DNA of 28,440 nucleotides from a virus: IMG/VR virus record IMGVR_UViG_3300007539_000140, positions 1 through 28,440 of that record. The stretch is one strand, 5' to 3'. The translations under genes and the position numbers were made by a program. This document shows, piece by piece, positions 7,924 to 17,450 of this stretch. Below the pieces are notes generated by a model. The model searched no databases and was not told where the DNA came from. It saw only the letters and a program-made list of their open reading frames with translations. Numbering within the stretch: position 1 is the first letter of the stretch; each line of letters opens with the position of its first letter.

Positions 7924-10900
7924 CTATGCTTGTGATTCTGACCAAGAAACTTTACCTGTTACTGTTATTGGACTAGTAAAACTAACACCAGAGGTATCTT
8001 GAGGCTGAACCGCAATAGTAAGTAAGTCAGGACCTGAAGGGAATACACTATCACCTCCTAAAATCGAGTTACCTAATTCTAATAATTCACTTAAGTTTAT
8101 AGTGGTTGACCCAGCAGAAACTTTAGTAGCTAATATAACTGTTCCTGATTCAAGGGTGTCTCCTGAATTAAACTCAATCAATTGAGATAAAGAAGGAGAT
8201 CCTACTTTTTGGAATGATAAATTAGAAGGTTGTGGATTCAAGATAACAAACACCTCAAGGTCTCTGTTTGATGTTACACCTGCTTCTCTCAAGCCTAACT
8301 GCATTCGGTTCATTATTTCTCTTTCACCAATATCTCCAGTTAACGAAGAATCTACAGAGGGTGCTAACCTTACAGATATAAGAGGTATAGGTCTTGATAA
8401 ATCAACTGCATTTTCCTCTCCAAATCTAATTGACGTACCGTTAGGAATGTTTGGATACACTGCTTGACTAGGAAGCGTTGTAGTTGCTGGCCAAGACGTG
8501 TAAACCGTGGTGCTAGACAACCCTTCTTTCAACTGTGTAATATAAGTACCCTCTGGTAAATTAACAGGAATCACCTCTCTCGCATCCATACCTACTTTTA
8601 AGTCTTGTGCATCTATGTTAGATAAATTTAAAGCATACACAAATACCCTTTGACCATTGAGTGTAATTACTTCAAACTCACTGTCTTGTTGGATATTTAT
8701 TTGACTTTCATTCCCATTTGTAAATGCATGAGGTTTAGAGTTAGCTGTAAACAAGTACGCTTTATCATCATCAAAAGTACCATCCATAATAACAGACGTA
8801 CCAAAGTGGAATAATGTTGGTGACGCATTAGCATTAGGACCATTCATTATCTCATATCTTCCAGGCAAGTTACCAGAACGGAAGTAAGACTCGTCTAGTA
8901 TGTTGTTGTGTACAAATTCGTGTACATATTTTACATGACCTTTTCTGTCTTTAAATCCAAATCTAATCTTACCTGCCCCATACCAAGAGTAGTCAGCGTA
9001 TGCCATCTGTATTCTGTTGACATCCAACTCATAACCTGAAGGCCCAGTACCATCGCACGAATCAAGATTCCATTCAGATTGTTTTACAACCGTGTCTACA
9101 GTTCTAGTAACTTTAACTGCAGTGGCATTCAATCCTCTATAACTCGGTTGAACAATAAATCTAGCATCAGAAGAAACCTCAACCACCTTGTAGGATTGAC
9201 CTCTAATCACAACAAAATCATTAACATTTAACTGTGTTGTAAATGAAGTTTGATTACCAGTTATCACCTGTGAGTTTCTTGTAACATTTACATTACCTGC
9301 AAGTTGTTGTGTAGAAGATCTTCTAACACAAGATAAATCTTGTCCGTCATATTGAATAAAGAATCCATTTTGATCATCAAACATACCTGCTCTCACGTAA
9401 GAATCACTCCAGTTTTTAAGATAGTATGTTGGGAAACCAGCAGCTTTTTCTTGTTCTGGAGCTGCATCCATTGTATATTGGAAACTAAATGGAGTTGGAA
9501 CTGATGAAACAGTAAACTCTCCGTTAAATTCATTTACTCCAACACTTACTTCAGCGTTCTCTATAATTACAATATCTCCTGGGTTTAAGTTGTGAGCTTC
9601 TTGAGTCTCTATCTCTGCTGTAGTTCCATCTGATTTTATAAGGATTCTTACAACTCTTGGAGGGTTAAAGTTTATCGCAAAAGAGTTTTGTATACCCTTA
9701 CCAGATTGGTATCTAAAGTATTTACGACTTTGTCTTACGATCTTACTGTCTGGAGAAGTCCCAGCCGTTATGTTTACACCACCATCAAAAGGTAAATGAA
9801 TCCCATAACCATCTGGTCTTAATATCAATTCTGTTGCGGTAAAGTAATTTCTGTTCGTCAGAGAAATGTCTGGAGCAGAAAACAATACAAGTCTACTATC
9901 TGTTAATACTCTAGCAATTGTAAATTGTTTTGTAAAAGTTCCATTATCTATATAGATCTTGTCAAATCTCTTAAATTGTTTTAAGAAACTTGTACCATTA
10001 CCATTTATCTCGTTAGACCCTTGAACTAAATCAATTTGACCTACACCCTGATTTGCTTTTATTATGCTTTCAGATCTAAGTTTGTGAACTGAATTAGCCT
10101 GTTGAGCAAGAGATAAGGTTTGACCTTCTAAAGCCAAAGTCTCACTAGAAGCAAACTTAGACTCAGTTGCGCTAGTAGGTACTGCATAGACATAAAAGTC
10201 ATTACTAGCTAAATCTGTGTTAAAGTGATATACTGTATCTTGACCTGGATCGTATTTAACTTTCTCACCTAATAAGAAGTTGTGATCAGATCCAAAATCT
10301 ATAACGTTATTGCTTAGGTTTACGTTAGCGTTTATTATCTCATATTCTCTTTGCGGTATCTTTATGTCTGAAGTAATCTGGAAAGTGTCTGCTGTTGGTA
10401 TGTTATTTATTTCATATATACCATCATAGGCACCATCAAGAGCTTCGAAAGACAAGTTTTGTTTTCCTGACCCTGTTCCTGTAAATATAACCGAACCAAC
10501 ACCACCAGACAACACAAACTTAATTTCATAATAGTTCGACATTGATCCGTGAGCAAAGTTAACTTGGTTTGTTGGAAACAAATCTACAGAAATAGTACTT
10601 CCACCTGCTAACAATTCTGTTATATTTTTAGATACAAAAGAGTTTTCTTTTCTAAACACATCTGTATCCTGTCCATTTTGCGCTCCTATAAAGTATTGAT
10701 CTCCATCAGTAAATCTAAGAACTAGATATTCAAATCGTCCACCAAAGTCACCACGATACTGTATTTCAGTTATAGTTACCTCACTTGGAACTGCAGGAGA
10801 GAAAGGTGTTATCACATCTACACTAACAGCATTTTGAGCGGCATTACTTGCAAATCCTATTACATTAGAGTCTGCAGTTTCAACACTATTAGAGGTTTGA

Positions 10901-13863
10901 GCAATAGATAATCTAGCGTCATTTTTTCTAAGAACATTGTAAGTTGTATCGTTCGTTAGTCCCCCTATTTCGGTTCCTGCATCTCTAACCTCAATTGTAC
11001 CATGCATACTTATATGATTACCACAATAGTAATACAGGGTGTTTGGGGCAGTAGGAGGAACTGTCCAGCTAAGTGTACCATTGTCTGTTCGACTATTATT
11101 AACGCCAGTCACGTATTCATCGTTATATTGACCTGAAACATAAGAAGTATCACTAGTTGCAAGATAAAACGGATGACCAGTGGCATTTACCTGAAACTCA
11201 TAATCAGACCCTCTATAAACAATAATAGTTGGATCAAGTTGTGTTCCTGTAATTCTAGTACCGCTTATTGCATAATCTCCAGAACCACTATTTGTAACTG
11301 TAAAGACTTCTGGACTTGATTCGTTAAGACCTTCTGCAGTATAAGTTCCTTCCTCAACACCAACAATTTTGTGATCTTGAATATAGATCGTATTAAAGAG
11401 ATCGTTTTCTTTGGTATAAGATATTGAATACTCATCTGGGAACTCTAAAAGATCATCCGTAAAAGGAGCCTGTAAAACTTCCATTTTGAATATGTTATCA
11501 CTTATAACATTTATCTGAGCTTGAAATTCTTGAGGCATAAATACACCGTTACCGCTTGAATCGGAAAACAAGAAGTGTTGTCCAGTAAGGTTGTTTTGTG
11601 GGTTGCTAAAACCAGGAGGATTTATTTGATTCCATACAGCATCAGTAATACTTATCGTAACTTCTTGTCCATTTGGTATTCCATGATTCTGTAGAAATAT
11701 AGTGTTTCTAATCGTAGGAATAGTTTTTATAAACATGTAGTATACTTCTGCATCTTGATCATCCCAGCTAGAAGCATTGGTTGCCACCTCAAAAATACCG
11801 TTGTTGTAAACGTTAACAAGGCTTTCTGTGTTTCTTGCTTGAAGAACACCAAATCTTCCTTTTCTGTAAAGGTCACTAGCATAAGAATATGTGTCTTGAC
11901 TTCTTTGCCTATTACTAGCTCTCTTGCGCCCTTGGAAAGCGTATATTGCCTCTGGCTCGTCTACGCCTAATCCGTAGTCACTTGCTATAAGATCTTTCCC
12001 AGAGTAAGCTCCTGATGCGTTACCAGCAGTAAGGGATTTGAAGTAAACCTTGTGGTACATCCATCCATAGTGATTTTTGTATTGTCTAGTCCTAATACCT
12101 GCACCACCAGAAAAGTGGCTAGCTTGATTGTTATTAGATATAAAGTAAGCACCATATTCTCTACCACCTCTGTAGTACCAAGTTCTATATCCGATATTTC
12201 CAGAATAAACACCATTATCAGGCGTTCCTACTCTAGTATAATAATAATAGTAATAAAGACCTGAAGTGGCTATTCTTAATCCATCAACTGTTACAGGGTC
12301 ACTTGTACCAGTCCAACCTGGAGCATATGTAGACATAGCCCAATAACTATATCTATCATAAGAGTAACTGTAGCCTGCAAAAGCATTGATAGATGTTGTT
12401 TGGTAGTCTTCATAATTCCATCGAGTATACTTCCAGTATGCAGACTGACTATTATAAGCACCACCTCTTGATATTTGGTATACTAAACCTAATCTAGGAA
12501 AACCATAATCAAAATCAGCAGGAACAGAAAGACTAACTTGATTAAGTAAAGTCTCATCTTCGTATAAGGAAATTGTGTTTGCGTCAACTACTGATACATA
12601 ATAAACAGCACCATCTTCACAACCAATATCTTGTTCAAGTCTCCAAACTTGTTTGTCAAAGTTAACAACAGCATCTCTGCTGCGGCCAAGTGCAGTATTG
12701 TCTACACTATAGAAGCCTCCTTGTGATTCCCTATTTAAACCACCTCCTAGTATAGGGTCGTTATACAAAAGACAGAACCGATCTTCTAATCCATGAGCTG
12801 CCCAAGTAATTTGGTTATTTATCGGATCTATGTCTGATAAAGTTATATACTTTGTGTGTGTACACTCCCAGTCATACGCTACAGTACTGTTATATTGAAC
12901 ACCTCCACGAGAAGTGTCTCCAGCTTGAACTTGATTGTTTATGTTAAAGTTCGCAACAGTATCTACATAAGGTCTTCCATCTGGAGCTGTTCCAGTTGGA
13001 TCTTCTATTGCTAAATCTTTCGGTCCGACTGAGTTTCTAACGTAAAGCTTTGTTTTTGTTGAGAACCCATGAGTGGCTTCAGTCTTTACAGTAAGGACAC
13101 TTTGAGCCGCCTCGTCTGTAACAGCACCATCCGCATTGGAAATATTTAGCGCAGCACCCTCAAAAAACTTAGCTGGAACTATAGTAGTATATGACCCAGA
13201 TATTTCTCCAGTTGTAGTTGCAGGCAAGTCAATTTCATAAAAAAGCTCTAATGCATTGGGTACCCCTGATACAACAAAAAATCCTTCAGATTGATAATCA
13301 CTAACACCCTGAACAGAAACTGGATCACCAATAGATAGTCCGTGAGGTGTGTTGGTTGTAACTTTTATTTGTCTAGATCCTGACAAGGACTCTACAGAAG
13401 TAACTCCTTCAAGAGGAACATCTCCACCAGAAGAATATAATGTTGGAACGTTATTTACGGTTTGCAGTGTCTCCCATTTAGTAGACTGTAATCCATATTC
13501 AAAGTCAGTATCAATCAGGTTTTCAGGATTAGAAACTCTAAACTTACTTACAGGATCTACAAATGTTTCTGATGGCTCTATATGAACATCTGCAGAGTCG
13601 TAAAAAAGTTGAAAAGAGTTTGTCTCTAATATATCAGGATCATTGGCCATGTCATGAGTCATGGTAAAAGTTGTGCTAGAACCCTTACCATCAATGCTTG
13701 CTATAGCACCTTTGGTTAGATCATTAAACTGATAAATAACTTTATTAGCAGTAACGTCTGTTATAAGCAACAGACTTTCCAACGGTATAATGTCACCTAC
13801 AATAATAGTATTGTCAGCTTTGTTAACCGTTATTTTTGAAGAGTGTAATAGTTTTTTTGCCAT
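7924..13863 (-). CDS. Giant virion structural / tail-fibre-type protein with a cupredoxin-like module (1979 aa)
   Basis: This is by far the largest gene. The sequence is beta-rich and built of repeated modules, many with an HG[LFI]..G[DQ].V pattern (for example THGLSIGDPVSV variants, HGIPNGQEVTI and AHNLNPGDIVIIENAE). Residues about 500-620 are very rich in Tyr and Trp and include a run of six Tyr. Residues about 880-960 look like a cupredoxin: H897 in TGHPFYLA, then C947-x2-H950-x2-M953 in YYYCGNHISMHG. The C-terminal 140 residues (GEREIMNRMQLGL, SPSLSQLIEF, LGNSILGGD, SGPDLLTI, ending SWSESQA) resemble the end of large structural proteins of marine T4-like phages as I remember them. An outer virion or host-contact role is inferred. 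It is cotranscribed 12 nt after the 812-aa fibre-like gene. Confidence 0.8.
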   Translation of the reverse strand: MAKKLLHSSKITVNKADNTIIVGDIIPLESLLLITDVTANKVIYQFNDLTKGAIASIDGKGSSTTFTMTHDMANDPDILETNSFQLFYDSADVHIEPSETFVDPVSKFRVSNPENLIDTDFEYGLQSTKWETLQTVNNVPTLYSSGGDVPLEGVTSVESLSGSRQIKVTTNTPHGLSIGDPVSVQGVSDYQSEGFFVVSGVPNALELFYEIDLPATTTGEISGSYTTIVPAKFFEGAALNISNADGAVTDEAAQSVLTVKTEATHGFSTKTKLYVRNSVGPKDLAIEDPTGTAPDGRPYVDTVANFNINNQVQAGDTSRGGVQYNSTVAYDWECTHTKYITLSDIDPINNQITWAAHGLEDRFCLLYNDPILGGGLNRESQGGFYSVDNTALGRSRDAVVNFDKQVWRLEQDIGCEDGAVYYVSVVDANTISLYEDETLLNQVSLSVPADFDYGFPRLGLVYQISRGGAYNSQSAYWKYTRWNYEDYQTTSINAFAGYSYSYDRYSYWAMSTYAPGWTGTSDPVTVDGLRIATSGLYYYYYYTRVGTPDNGVYSGNIGYRTWYYRGGREYGAYFISNNNQASHFSGGAGIRTRQYKNHYGWMYHKVYFKSLTAGNASGAYSGKDLIASDYGLGVDEPEAIYAFQGRKRASNRQRSQDTYSYASDLYRKGRFGVLQARNTESLVNVYNNGIFEVATNASSWDDQDAEVYYMFIKTIPTIRNTIFLQNHGIPNGQEVTISITDAVWNQINPPGFSNPQNNLTGQHFLFSDSSGNGVFMPQEFQAQINVISDNIFKMEVLQAPFTDDLLEFPDEYSISYTKENDLFNTIYIQDHKIVGVEEGTYTAEGLNESSPEVFTVTNSGSGDYAISGTRITGTQLDPTIIVYRGSDYEFQVNATGHPFYLATSDTSYVSGQYNDEYVTGVNNSRTDNGTLSWTVPPTAPNTLYYYCGNHISMHGTIEVRDAGTEIGGLTNDTTYNVLRKNDARLSIAQTSNSVETADSNVIGFASNAAQNAVSVDVITPFSPAVPSEVTITEIQYRGDFGGRFEYLVLRFTDGDQYFIGAQNGQDTDVFRKENSFVSKNITELLAGGSTISVDLFPTNQVNFAHGSMSNYYEIKFVLSGGVGSVIFTGTGSGKQNLSFEALDGAYDGIYEINNIPTADTFQITSDIKIPQREYEIINANVNLSNNVIDFGSDHNFLLGEKVKYDPGQDTVYHFNTDLASNDFYVYAVPTSATESKFASSETLALEGQTLSLAQQANSVHKLRSESIIKANQGVGQIDLVQGSNEINGNGTSFLKQFKRFDKIYIDNGTFTKQFTIARVLTDSRLVLFSAPDISLTNRNYFTATELILRPDGYGIHLPFDGGVNITAGTSPDSKIVRQSRKYFRYQSGKGIQNSFAINFNPPRVVRILIKSDGTTAEIETQEAHNLNPGDIVIIENAEVSVGVNEFNGEFTVSSVPTPFSFQYTMDAAPEQEKAAGFPTYYLKNWSDSYVRAGMFDDQNGFFIQYDGQDLSCVRRSSTQQLAGNVNVTRNSQVITGNQTSFTTQLNVNDFVVIRGQSYKVVEVSSDARFIVQPSYRGLNATAVKVTRTVDTVVKQSEWNLDSCDGTGPSGYELDVNRIQMAYADYSWYGAGKIRFGFKDRKGHVKYVHEFVHNNILDESYFRSGNLPGRYEIMNGPNANASPTLFHFGTSVIMDGTFDDDKAYLFTANSKPHAFTNGNESQINIQQDSEFEVITLNGQRVFVYALNLSNIDAQDLKVGMDAREVIPVNLPEGTYITQLKEGLSSTTVYTSWPATTTLPSQAVYPNIPNGTSIRFGEENAVDLSRPIPLISVRLAPSVDSSLTGDIGEREIMNRMQLGLREAGVTSNRDLEVFVILNPQPSNLSFQKVGSPSLSQLIEFNSGDTLESGTVILATKVSAGSTTINLSELLELGNSILGGDSVFPSGPDLLTIAVQPQDTSGVSFTSPITVTGKVSWSESQA

Positions 13864-13875
13864 CGTTTTTTATTT

Positions 13876-16314
13876 TTATCCTCCTAAAGCTATAGCCATT
13901 GCCATAGCAAAAGAATTGTAATCCTGTAAATCGTTATTTTCCCATGCGGAGGTACTCGTATTGTATTGTAATATCTGTGAGTTTGCAGGAGATTGTATTT
14001 GTACATCTCCAAGGTCTGCAATATTTGAGGTACCAGCAGCAGCTCCTGTTGAAGTAAATGCTACTGATCTAAACAAGCCACCTTGTATAATTCTACTATT
14101 AGTCCCTGCGGACAAATCAGTTACCGTATTTTGTCCAATAACATAACCTAAGAATATTGCTTGAGTTGCAGTGTTTGTGTCTTCTGTAAAACTCTCAGCA
14201 TTAATATTAGTGTTAGCATCATCTAAACTCTGGTATTCGTTTCTACCGTAGTATGAAATTATCAAATCTGGTGTTCCTGGGAAATAATATAGTCTTTGGG
14301 TGGTAAACTTGTTGTTTGACACTGTAGCAAGAGTTCCGCTACCATCATCATAGTTTGTAAAATCTAATGCTGTATACCCAGCACCTTGAGCTCCATCATC
14401 TCTTATAAACCCACCAGAGCCATCTTGATAGTATCTATGTATAGTTACATTATCCTGTCCTGCATCAGTAACAAGAGACGGATTATCCTTATCAACTGAA
14501 TAGTTTCTACCTAAAGCAAAAGCAATCCCTGCTGATCTGTTTAGTCCTAAGCCTGTTGAATAAGCACTTATAACGTGACCACTCTTTTTTAGAGGACCAA
14601 ATATTCTCGCAAACTCACCAAATTGTTCTTGTTGTCCATAAGACGTATTGGGAAATGTTTTTACAAATTTAATAGTACCATCAGCGTGTATAGCACTCCC
14701 TAATATAATTTGAGACTTATACTGGCTTTCACTAAACTCATTAGGTTGTTGTTGTATTGTGCCTAACGCATCTACATAAAACCAAGCATTAAGTTGGTTG
14801 GCGTTACCAGGCGTTAAATTAGAAACCACTACGTCTTGCTGATCCCATTGTACTTTTTGCACAGTAGGATAACTTATTAAGCCTGCATCTTTATTTAAGG
14901 AAACTACAATGCCGTTACCTGAAGAGATTCTAACTGTGGTTCCGTTTAATACTGAAAGTTCTCCACCTTGATTAATACCAGTAGTTAAGTTGTTACTGTA
15001 ATAATCTAAGTAGTAAGTGTTACCTCCTTGTTTGAACGCTAGTTTAGGATCGTTTCCATCAATAGAAAAAATAGCGTTATCATATGTGGGTTCTGCAGAA
15101 AGTTGATCACTAAACTCTATACCTCCACTACCCACGGAGAAATCACCTAATGTTTTTACGTGTGAAGTATCCCTTAAATTTACTGGATCAAGACCATCTA
15201 TAGAAGTTCTTTCATCGTTAGTAATTATGTATCCAGATCCTGCGTCACTTACATCTCTTAATTCAATTACATCATGTATACTTAAGTCTGTTACATCTGT
15301 AGGCTTATTGTTTATATATGCATCATGATCTGTAACACTTTGAGTCCAATCTGCTTGTACGTTGACTTCTGCGTTATCCTCTATACCGTCTAGCTTAGTT
15401 TTTAAAATGGTGGTAAAGTCTTCTTCAGACAATTGCTTTCCTACAATTTTATCTACTTTGTCATCTAGAGCATCCTGTAGTCCTGCTATGTTGCTTATAC
15501 CTAAAGTATCTAACGTCTCTTTGTTTGCCTCTATAAAGTCTACTATCTCCTGTAATGTATCTAAATCTGTTTCATCACTTGTAAGGAGAACATTAATGGC
15601 ATCTATCGCATCCTTTAAAATTTTACCCTGATTTGCAGATAGAGGAACACCAGCATCAACAGTAAGTAAGTTGTCTACAACATCATCGTGTCTTAATCCG
15701 TTCAGATATATTTCGTTGTAGTTTATTCTTTCAATGTTACTTATGATTTCTCCTGACCCTGCATTGCTAACATCAGCAAACTCAGTGACTGAGTTGTCAC
15801 TAAAGTCTTGATCATTTATAGCTTGATAGTTAGATATGTAATAATTTTGGTTAGGAGACAATGCTCCATTTGTGTCTCTTATAGTAAGGGTAAGTTTCTT
15901 GTAGTAAGTGTTCCAGTCTTCTATGGCAATAACCTCGTATATTCCAAAATTATTAAGGTTTCCTTGCTCAGATATTTTTATGTAATTGTCAAGAGTTTTT
16001 TCTAGATAAGTATCAACGGTTGTGCCTTCAGTATCTTTTACGTGAAGATAAACATGAGTTAAAGCACTAAAGTTTGTTGTTAAGGTATTAGACCCAGTAA
16101 CACTTAGTATTCCCTGGCCTTCAGCAGTAGTATCTACGGCCTTGAAAGTATAGAGCACACCATCAAAAAGGTTTACTAGATTCTCATCATTAATAAGATC
16201 TACAAAACTTTGTATAGAATAGTTTTTAGTTGCTCCAGTCTCGCTGTCCGTACCTATCCACTGGTCCTGTTTACTAACAGTAGTATCCTGGGAAAACGTA
16301 CTTATTCTAGGCAT
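13876..16314 (-). CDS. Fibre-like virion protein (812 aa)
   Basis: The N-terminus (MPRISTFSQDTTVSKQDQWI) is a typical short attachment segment of phage fibre proteins, followed by an SIQSFVDLINDENL motif. Residues about 240-330 contain the helical pattern common in tail fibres: LQEIVDFIEANKETLDTL, then LQDALDDKVDKIVGKQLSEE and LDGIEDNAEVNVQADW with YINNKPT. The phrases DVSDAGSGYIITNDER and DVSNAGSGEIISNIER recur, showing internal repeats. The C-terminal half is beta-rich with many aromatic and Gly residues and may carry the receptor-binding head. It ends SFAMAMAIALGG. A candidate promoter precedes it. The receptor is unknown. Confidence 0.75.
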   Translation of the reverse strand: MPRISTFSQDTTVSKQDQWIGTDSETGATKNYSIQSFVDLINDENLVNLFDGVLYTFKAVDTTAEGQGILSVTGSNTLTTNFSALTHVYLHVKDTEGTTVDTYLEKTLDNYIKISEQGNLNNFGIYEVIAIEDWNTYYKKLTLTIRDTNGALSPNQNYYISNYQAINDQDFSDNSVTEFADVSNAGSGEIISNIERINYNEIYLNGLRHDDVVDNLLTVDAGVPLSANQGKILKDAIDAINVLLTSDETDLDTLQEIVDFIEANKETLDTLGISNIAGLQDALDDKVDKIVGKQLSEEDFTTILKTKLDGIEDNAEVNVQADWTQSVTDHDAYINNKPTDVTDLSIHDVIELRDVSDAGSGYIITNDERTSIDGLDPVNLRDTSHVKTLGDFSVGSGGIEFSDQLSAEPTYDNAIFSIDGNDPKLAFKQGGNTYYLDYYSNNLTTGINQGGELSVLNGTTVRISSGNGIVVSLNKDAGLISYPTVQKVQWDQQDVVVSNLTPGNANQLNAWFYVDALGTIQQQPNEFSESQYKSQIILGSAIHADGTIKFVKTFPNTSYGQQEQFGEFARIFGPLKKSGHVISAYSTGLGLNRSAGIAFALGRNYSVDKDNPSLVTDAGQDNVTIHRYYQDGSGGFIRDDGAQGAGYTALDFTNYDDGSGTLATVSNNKFTTQRLYYFPGTPDLIISYYGRNEYQSLDDANTNINAESFTEDTNTATQAIFLGYVIGQNTVTDLSAGTNSRIIQGGLFRSVAFTSTGAAAGTSNIADLGDVQIQSPANSQILQYNTSTSAWENNDLQDYNSFAMAMAIALGG

Positions 16315-16330
16315 AATTAAGGTGTTTGTG

Positions 16331-16338
16331 CAAAGGTA
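16331..16338 (-). promoter_or_regulatory. Candidate -7 element TACCTTTG upstream of the 812-aa gene
   Basis: An exact match to TAnnTTTG lies on the minus strand in the 48-nt gap between the 44-aa basic gene and the 812-aa fibre-like gene. It predicts a start about 10-15 nt before the ATG at 16314. A TTTG is present further upstream but only about 10 nt away, too close for a standard -33 box. It could add transcripts for the two largest virion genes. Confidence 0.4.
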
Positions 16339-16361
16339 CTAATAAAAACAAAGCAGTTTTC

Positions 16362-16496
16362 TTACCGCCCTTGGCCACGATACGGTTTAGCGTAGTTGCG
16401 GCTTGTTTTTAATTTAGATGTCTTTGTCTTTGAGTGAACACCTGGTCTTTTTACTTTGTGCTTTTTGTAGGTGTTTGTTGCTATTATTTTTGCCAT
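16362..16496 (-). CDS. Very basic small protein (44 aa)
   Basis: An ATG at 16494-16496 opens a 44-codon frame ending in TAA at 16362. The protein is rich in Lys, Arg, Thr and Tyr, with GVHSKTKTSKLKTSRNY and a final KPYRGQGR. I recall similar 40-50 aa basic proteins with a SKTKTSKLKTS core in marine phages, but cannot name a family. It is separated from the 91-aa membrane gene by only one base. Such basic peptides could bind DNA or RNA or be packaged in the capsid; this is inference. Confidence 0.65.
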   Translation of the reverse strand: MAKIIATNTYKKHKVKRPGVHSKTKTSKLKTSRNYAKPYRGQGR

Positions 16497-16497
16497 C

Positions 16498-16773
16498 TTA
16501 GTGATTTATGTAATACAAAATATATCCCACAACAAGGTTTGCATTTAACAACACTAAATTCCATTGTTTTGCTATCCATACTTGGGGTGTTAAAAGTATG
16601 CCACCTATGATATAAGTGACACATCCTATATTTCCATAATTAAGCAAGTATGGGGACATCATAATAAATGTTGACCCCATATAACCTAACCTAATAGATA
16701 TTCTTTCTTTGGCTGTAAGCCGTCTGTCTTTTACAAGTAATCTCAGTAATCTGATATTTTTACCCATAGCCAT
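16498..16773 (-). CDS. Small membrane protein (91 aa)
   Basis: A basic N-terminus (GKNIRLLRLLVKDRRLTAKE) is followed by two to three hydrophobic segments: about residues 31-45 (GSTFIMMSPYLLNYG), 48-65 (IGCVTYIIGGILLTPQVW) and 72-88 (LVLLNANLVVGYILYYI). The positive-inside rule would put the N-terminus in the cytoplasm. No family is recognised. Its first 31 nt overlap the end of the 108-aa secreted-protein gene. The start could instead be the third codon, also ATG (16765-16767). Its place next to the holin and endolysin genes suggests a membrane role in lysis, which is unproven. Confidence 0.6.
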   Translation of the reverse strand: MAMGKNIRLLRLLVKDRRLTAKERISIRLGYMGSTFIMMSPYLLNYGNIGCVTYIIGGILLTPQVWIAKQWNLVLLNANLVVGYILYYINH

Positions 16774-17069
16774 GATTGAGCTTGGCCTGGTTTAGAAATG
16801 ACCATAGTCTCATTTCCAACAAAAGTACCAAGAGTGTAGTTGTCGTAAACATCAGATCTTGTAATTACAAAGTAATTACCGTCACTTGTAATAGTACCTT
16901 GTGCTAACACAGACCCATCATTTGATCTGATAAAAACAGTCTGATCGTCATCTAGAAATATTCTTAATTGATCCTGGTGTTCGTAAGACACCCATGTTCC
17001 ATATGCGTCAATTGGCACTTGTTGTGAGTAAGCCGTAGCCGCAAATAGTAGTGCGATTATTATTCTCAT
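16743..17069 (-). CDS. Secreted beta-rich protein with signal peptide (108 aa)
   Basis: The start MRIIIALLFAATAYSQQ is a signal peptide, with likely cleavage after the SYS/AYS region near residue 15. The mature part begins with DAYGTWVSYEHQDQLRIF and continues as short strands (TVFIRSNDGSVLAQGTI, YFVITRSDVYDNYTLGTF, ETMVISKPG) ending WLWVKISDY. This is the kind of pattern seen in small lipocalin-like or META-like beta barrels. It has no lipobox Cys. The gene overlaps the preceding holin gene by one base (TAATG), so they are coupled. A periplasmic role during lysis is plausible but not shown. Confidence 0.6.
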   Translation of the reverse strand: MRIIIALLFAATAYSQQVPIDAYGTWVSYEHQDQLRIFLDDDQTVFIRSNDGSVLAQGTITSDGNYFVITRSDVYDNYTLGTFVGNETMVISKPGQAQSWLWVKISDY

Positions 17070-17449
17070 TATTTAGTTTTTCCTTTTAATTTTTCGAATG
17101 TTCTAAGTCCTCCTAAACCTAGCATTCCCATTAACACAGTAAACAGAGGTTCTGTATCCAGTTCAGGAAAATCGATATCTGGATATATAGTTCTAATGAT
17201 TGGGAAGGCGATAAAATGATAGGCAAAAGCCAGACTACAAACCCAACCAACACTGGGCCTCCAGCCAGCAACAAACATAGAACGGTGTTGTGCTTCAACT
17301 TCATTTATCTTAGTTTGTAGCTCTAGTATTTGATTTGGATCTAATTCCTTGCCTTTTATGGCTTCTCTTAAATCTAAAGCTAACCCACCAATCTTACTTC
17401 TACCTCCTGAGCTGCCTTGTCCTAAGAGACCTAGTAGTATTTTTAGCAT
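17069..17449 (-). CDS. Holin of the 3-TM (GTA holin) type (126 aa)
   Basis: After a Gly-rich start (LLGLLGQGSSGGRSKIGG) and a helical stretch (QILELQTKINEVEAQHRS) comes FVAGWRPSVGWVCSLAFAYH. This E-x-x-HRSMFVAGWRP-x-x-GW pattern is characteristic of the 3-TM holin family (GTA_holin_3TM), found in gene transfer agents and many phages. Hydrophobic segments are about residues 66-85, 104-114 and part of the stretch between. These proteins sit in the inner membrane and release the endolysin. The neighbouring M15 peptidase supports a lysis function. The start is one base after the stop of the 134-aa TM-coiled-coil gene. Confidence 0.8.
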   Translation of the reverse strand: MLKILLGLLGQGSSGGRSKIGGLALDLREAIKGKELDPNQILELQTKINEVEAQHRSMFVAGWRPSVGWVCSLAFAYHFIAFPIIRTIYPDIDFPELDTEPLFTVLMGMLGLGGLRTFEKLKGKTK

Positions 17450-17450
17450 T

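Noticed and set aside
11985-12215. 76-codon minus-strand frame within the 1979-aa gene
   Set aside because: It is an alternative reading of the Tyr-rich coding part and has no independent support.
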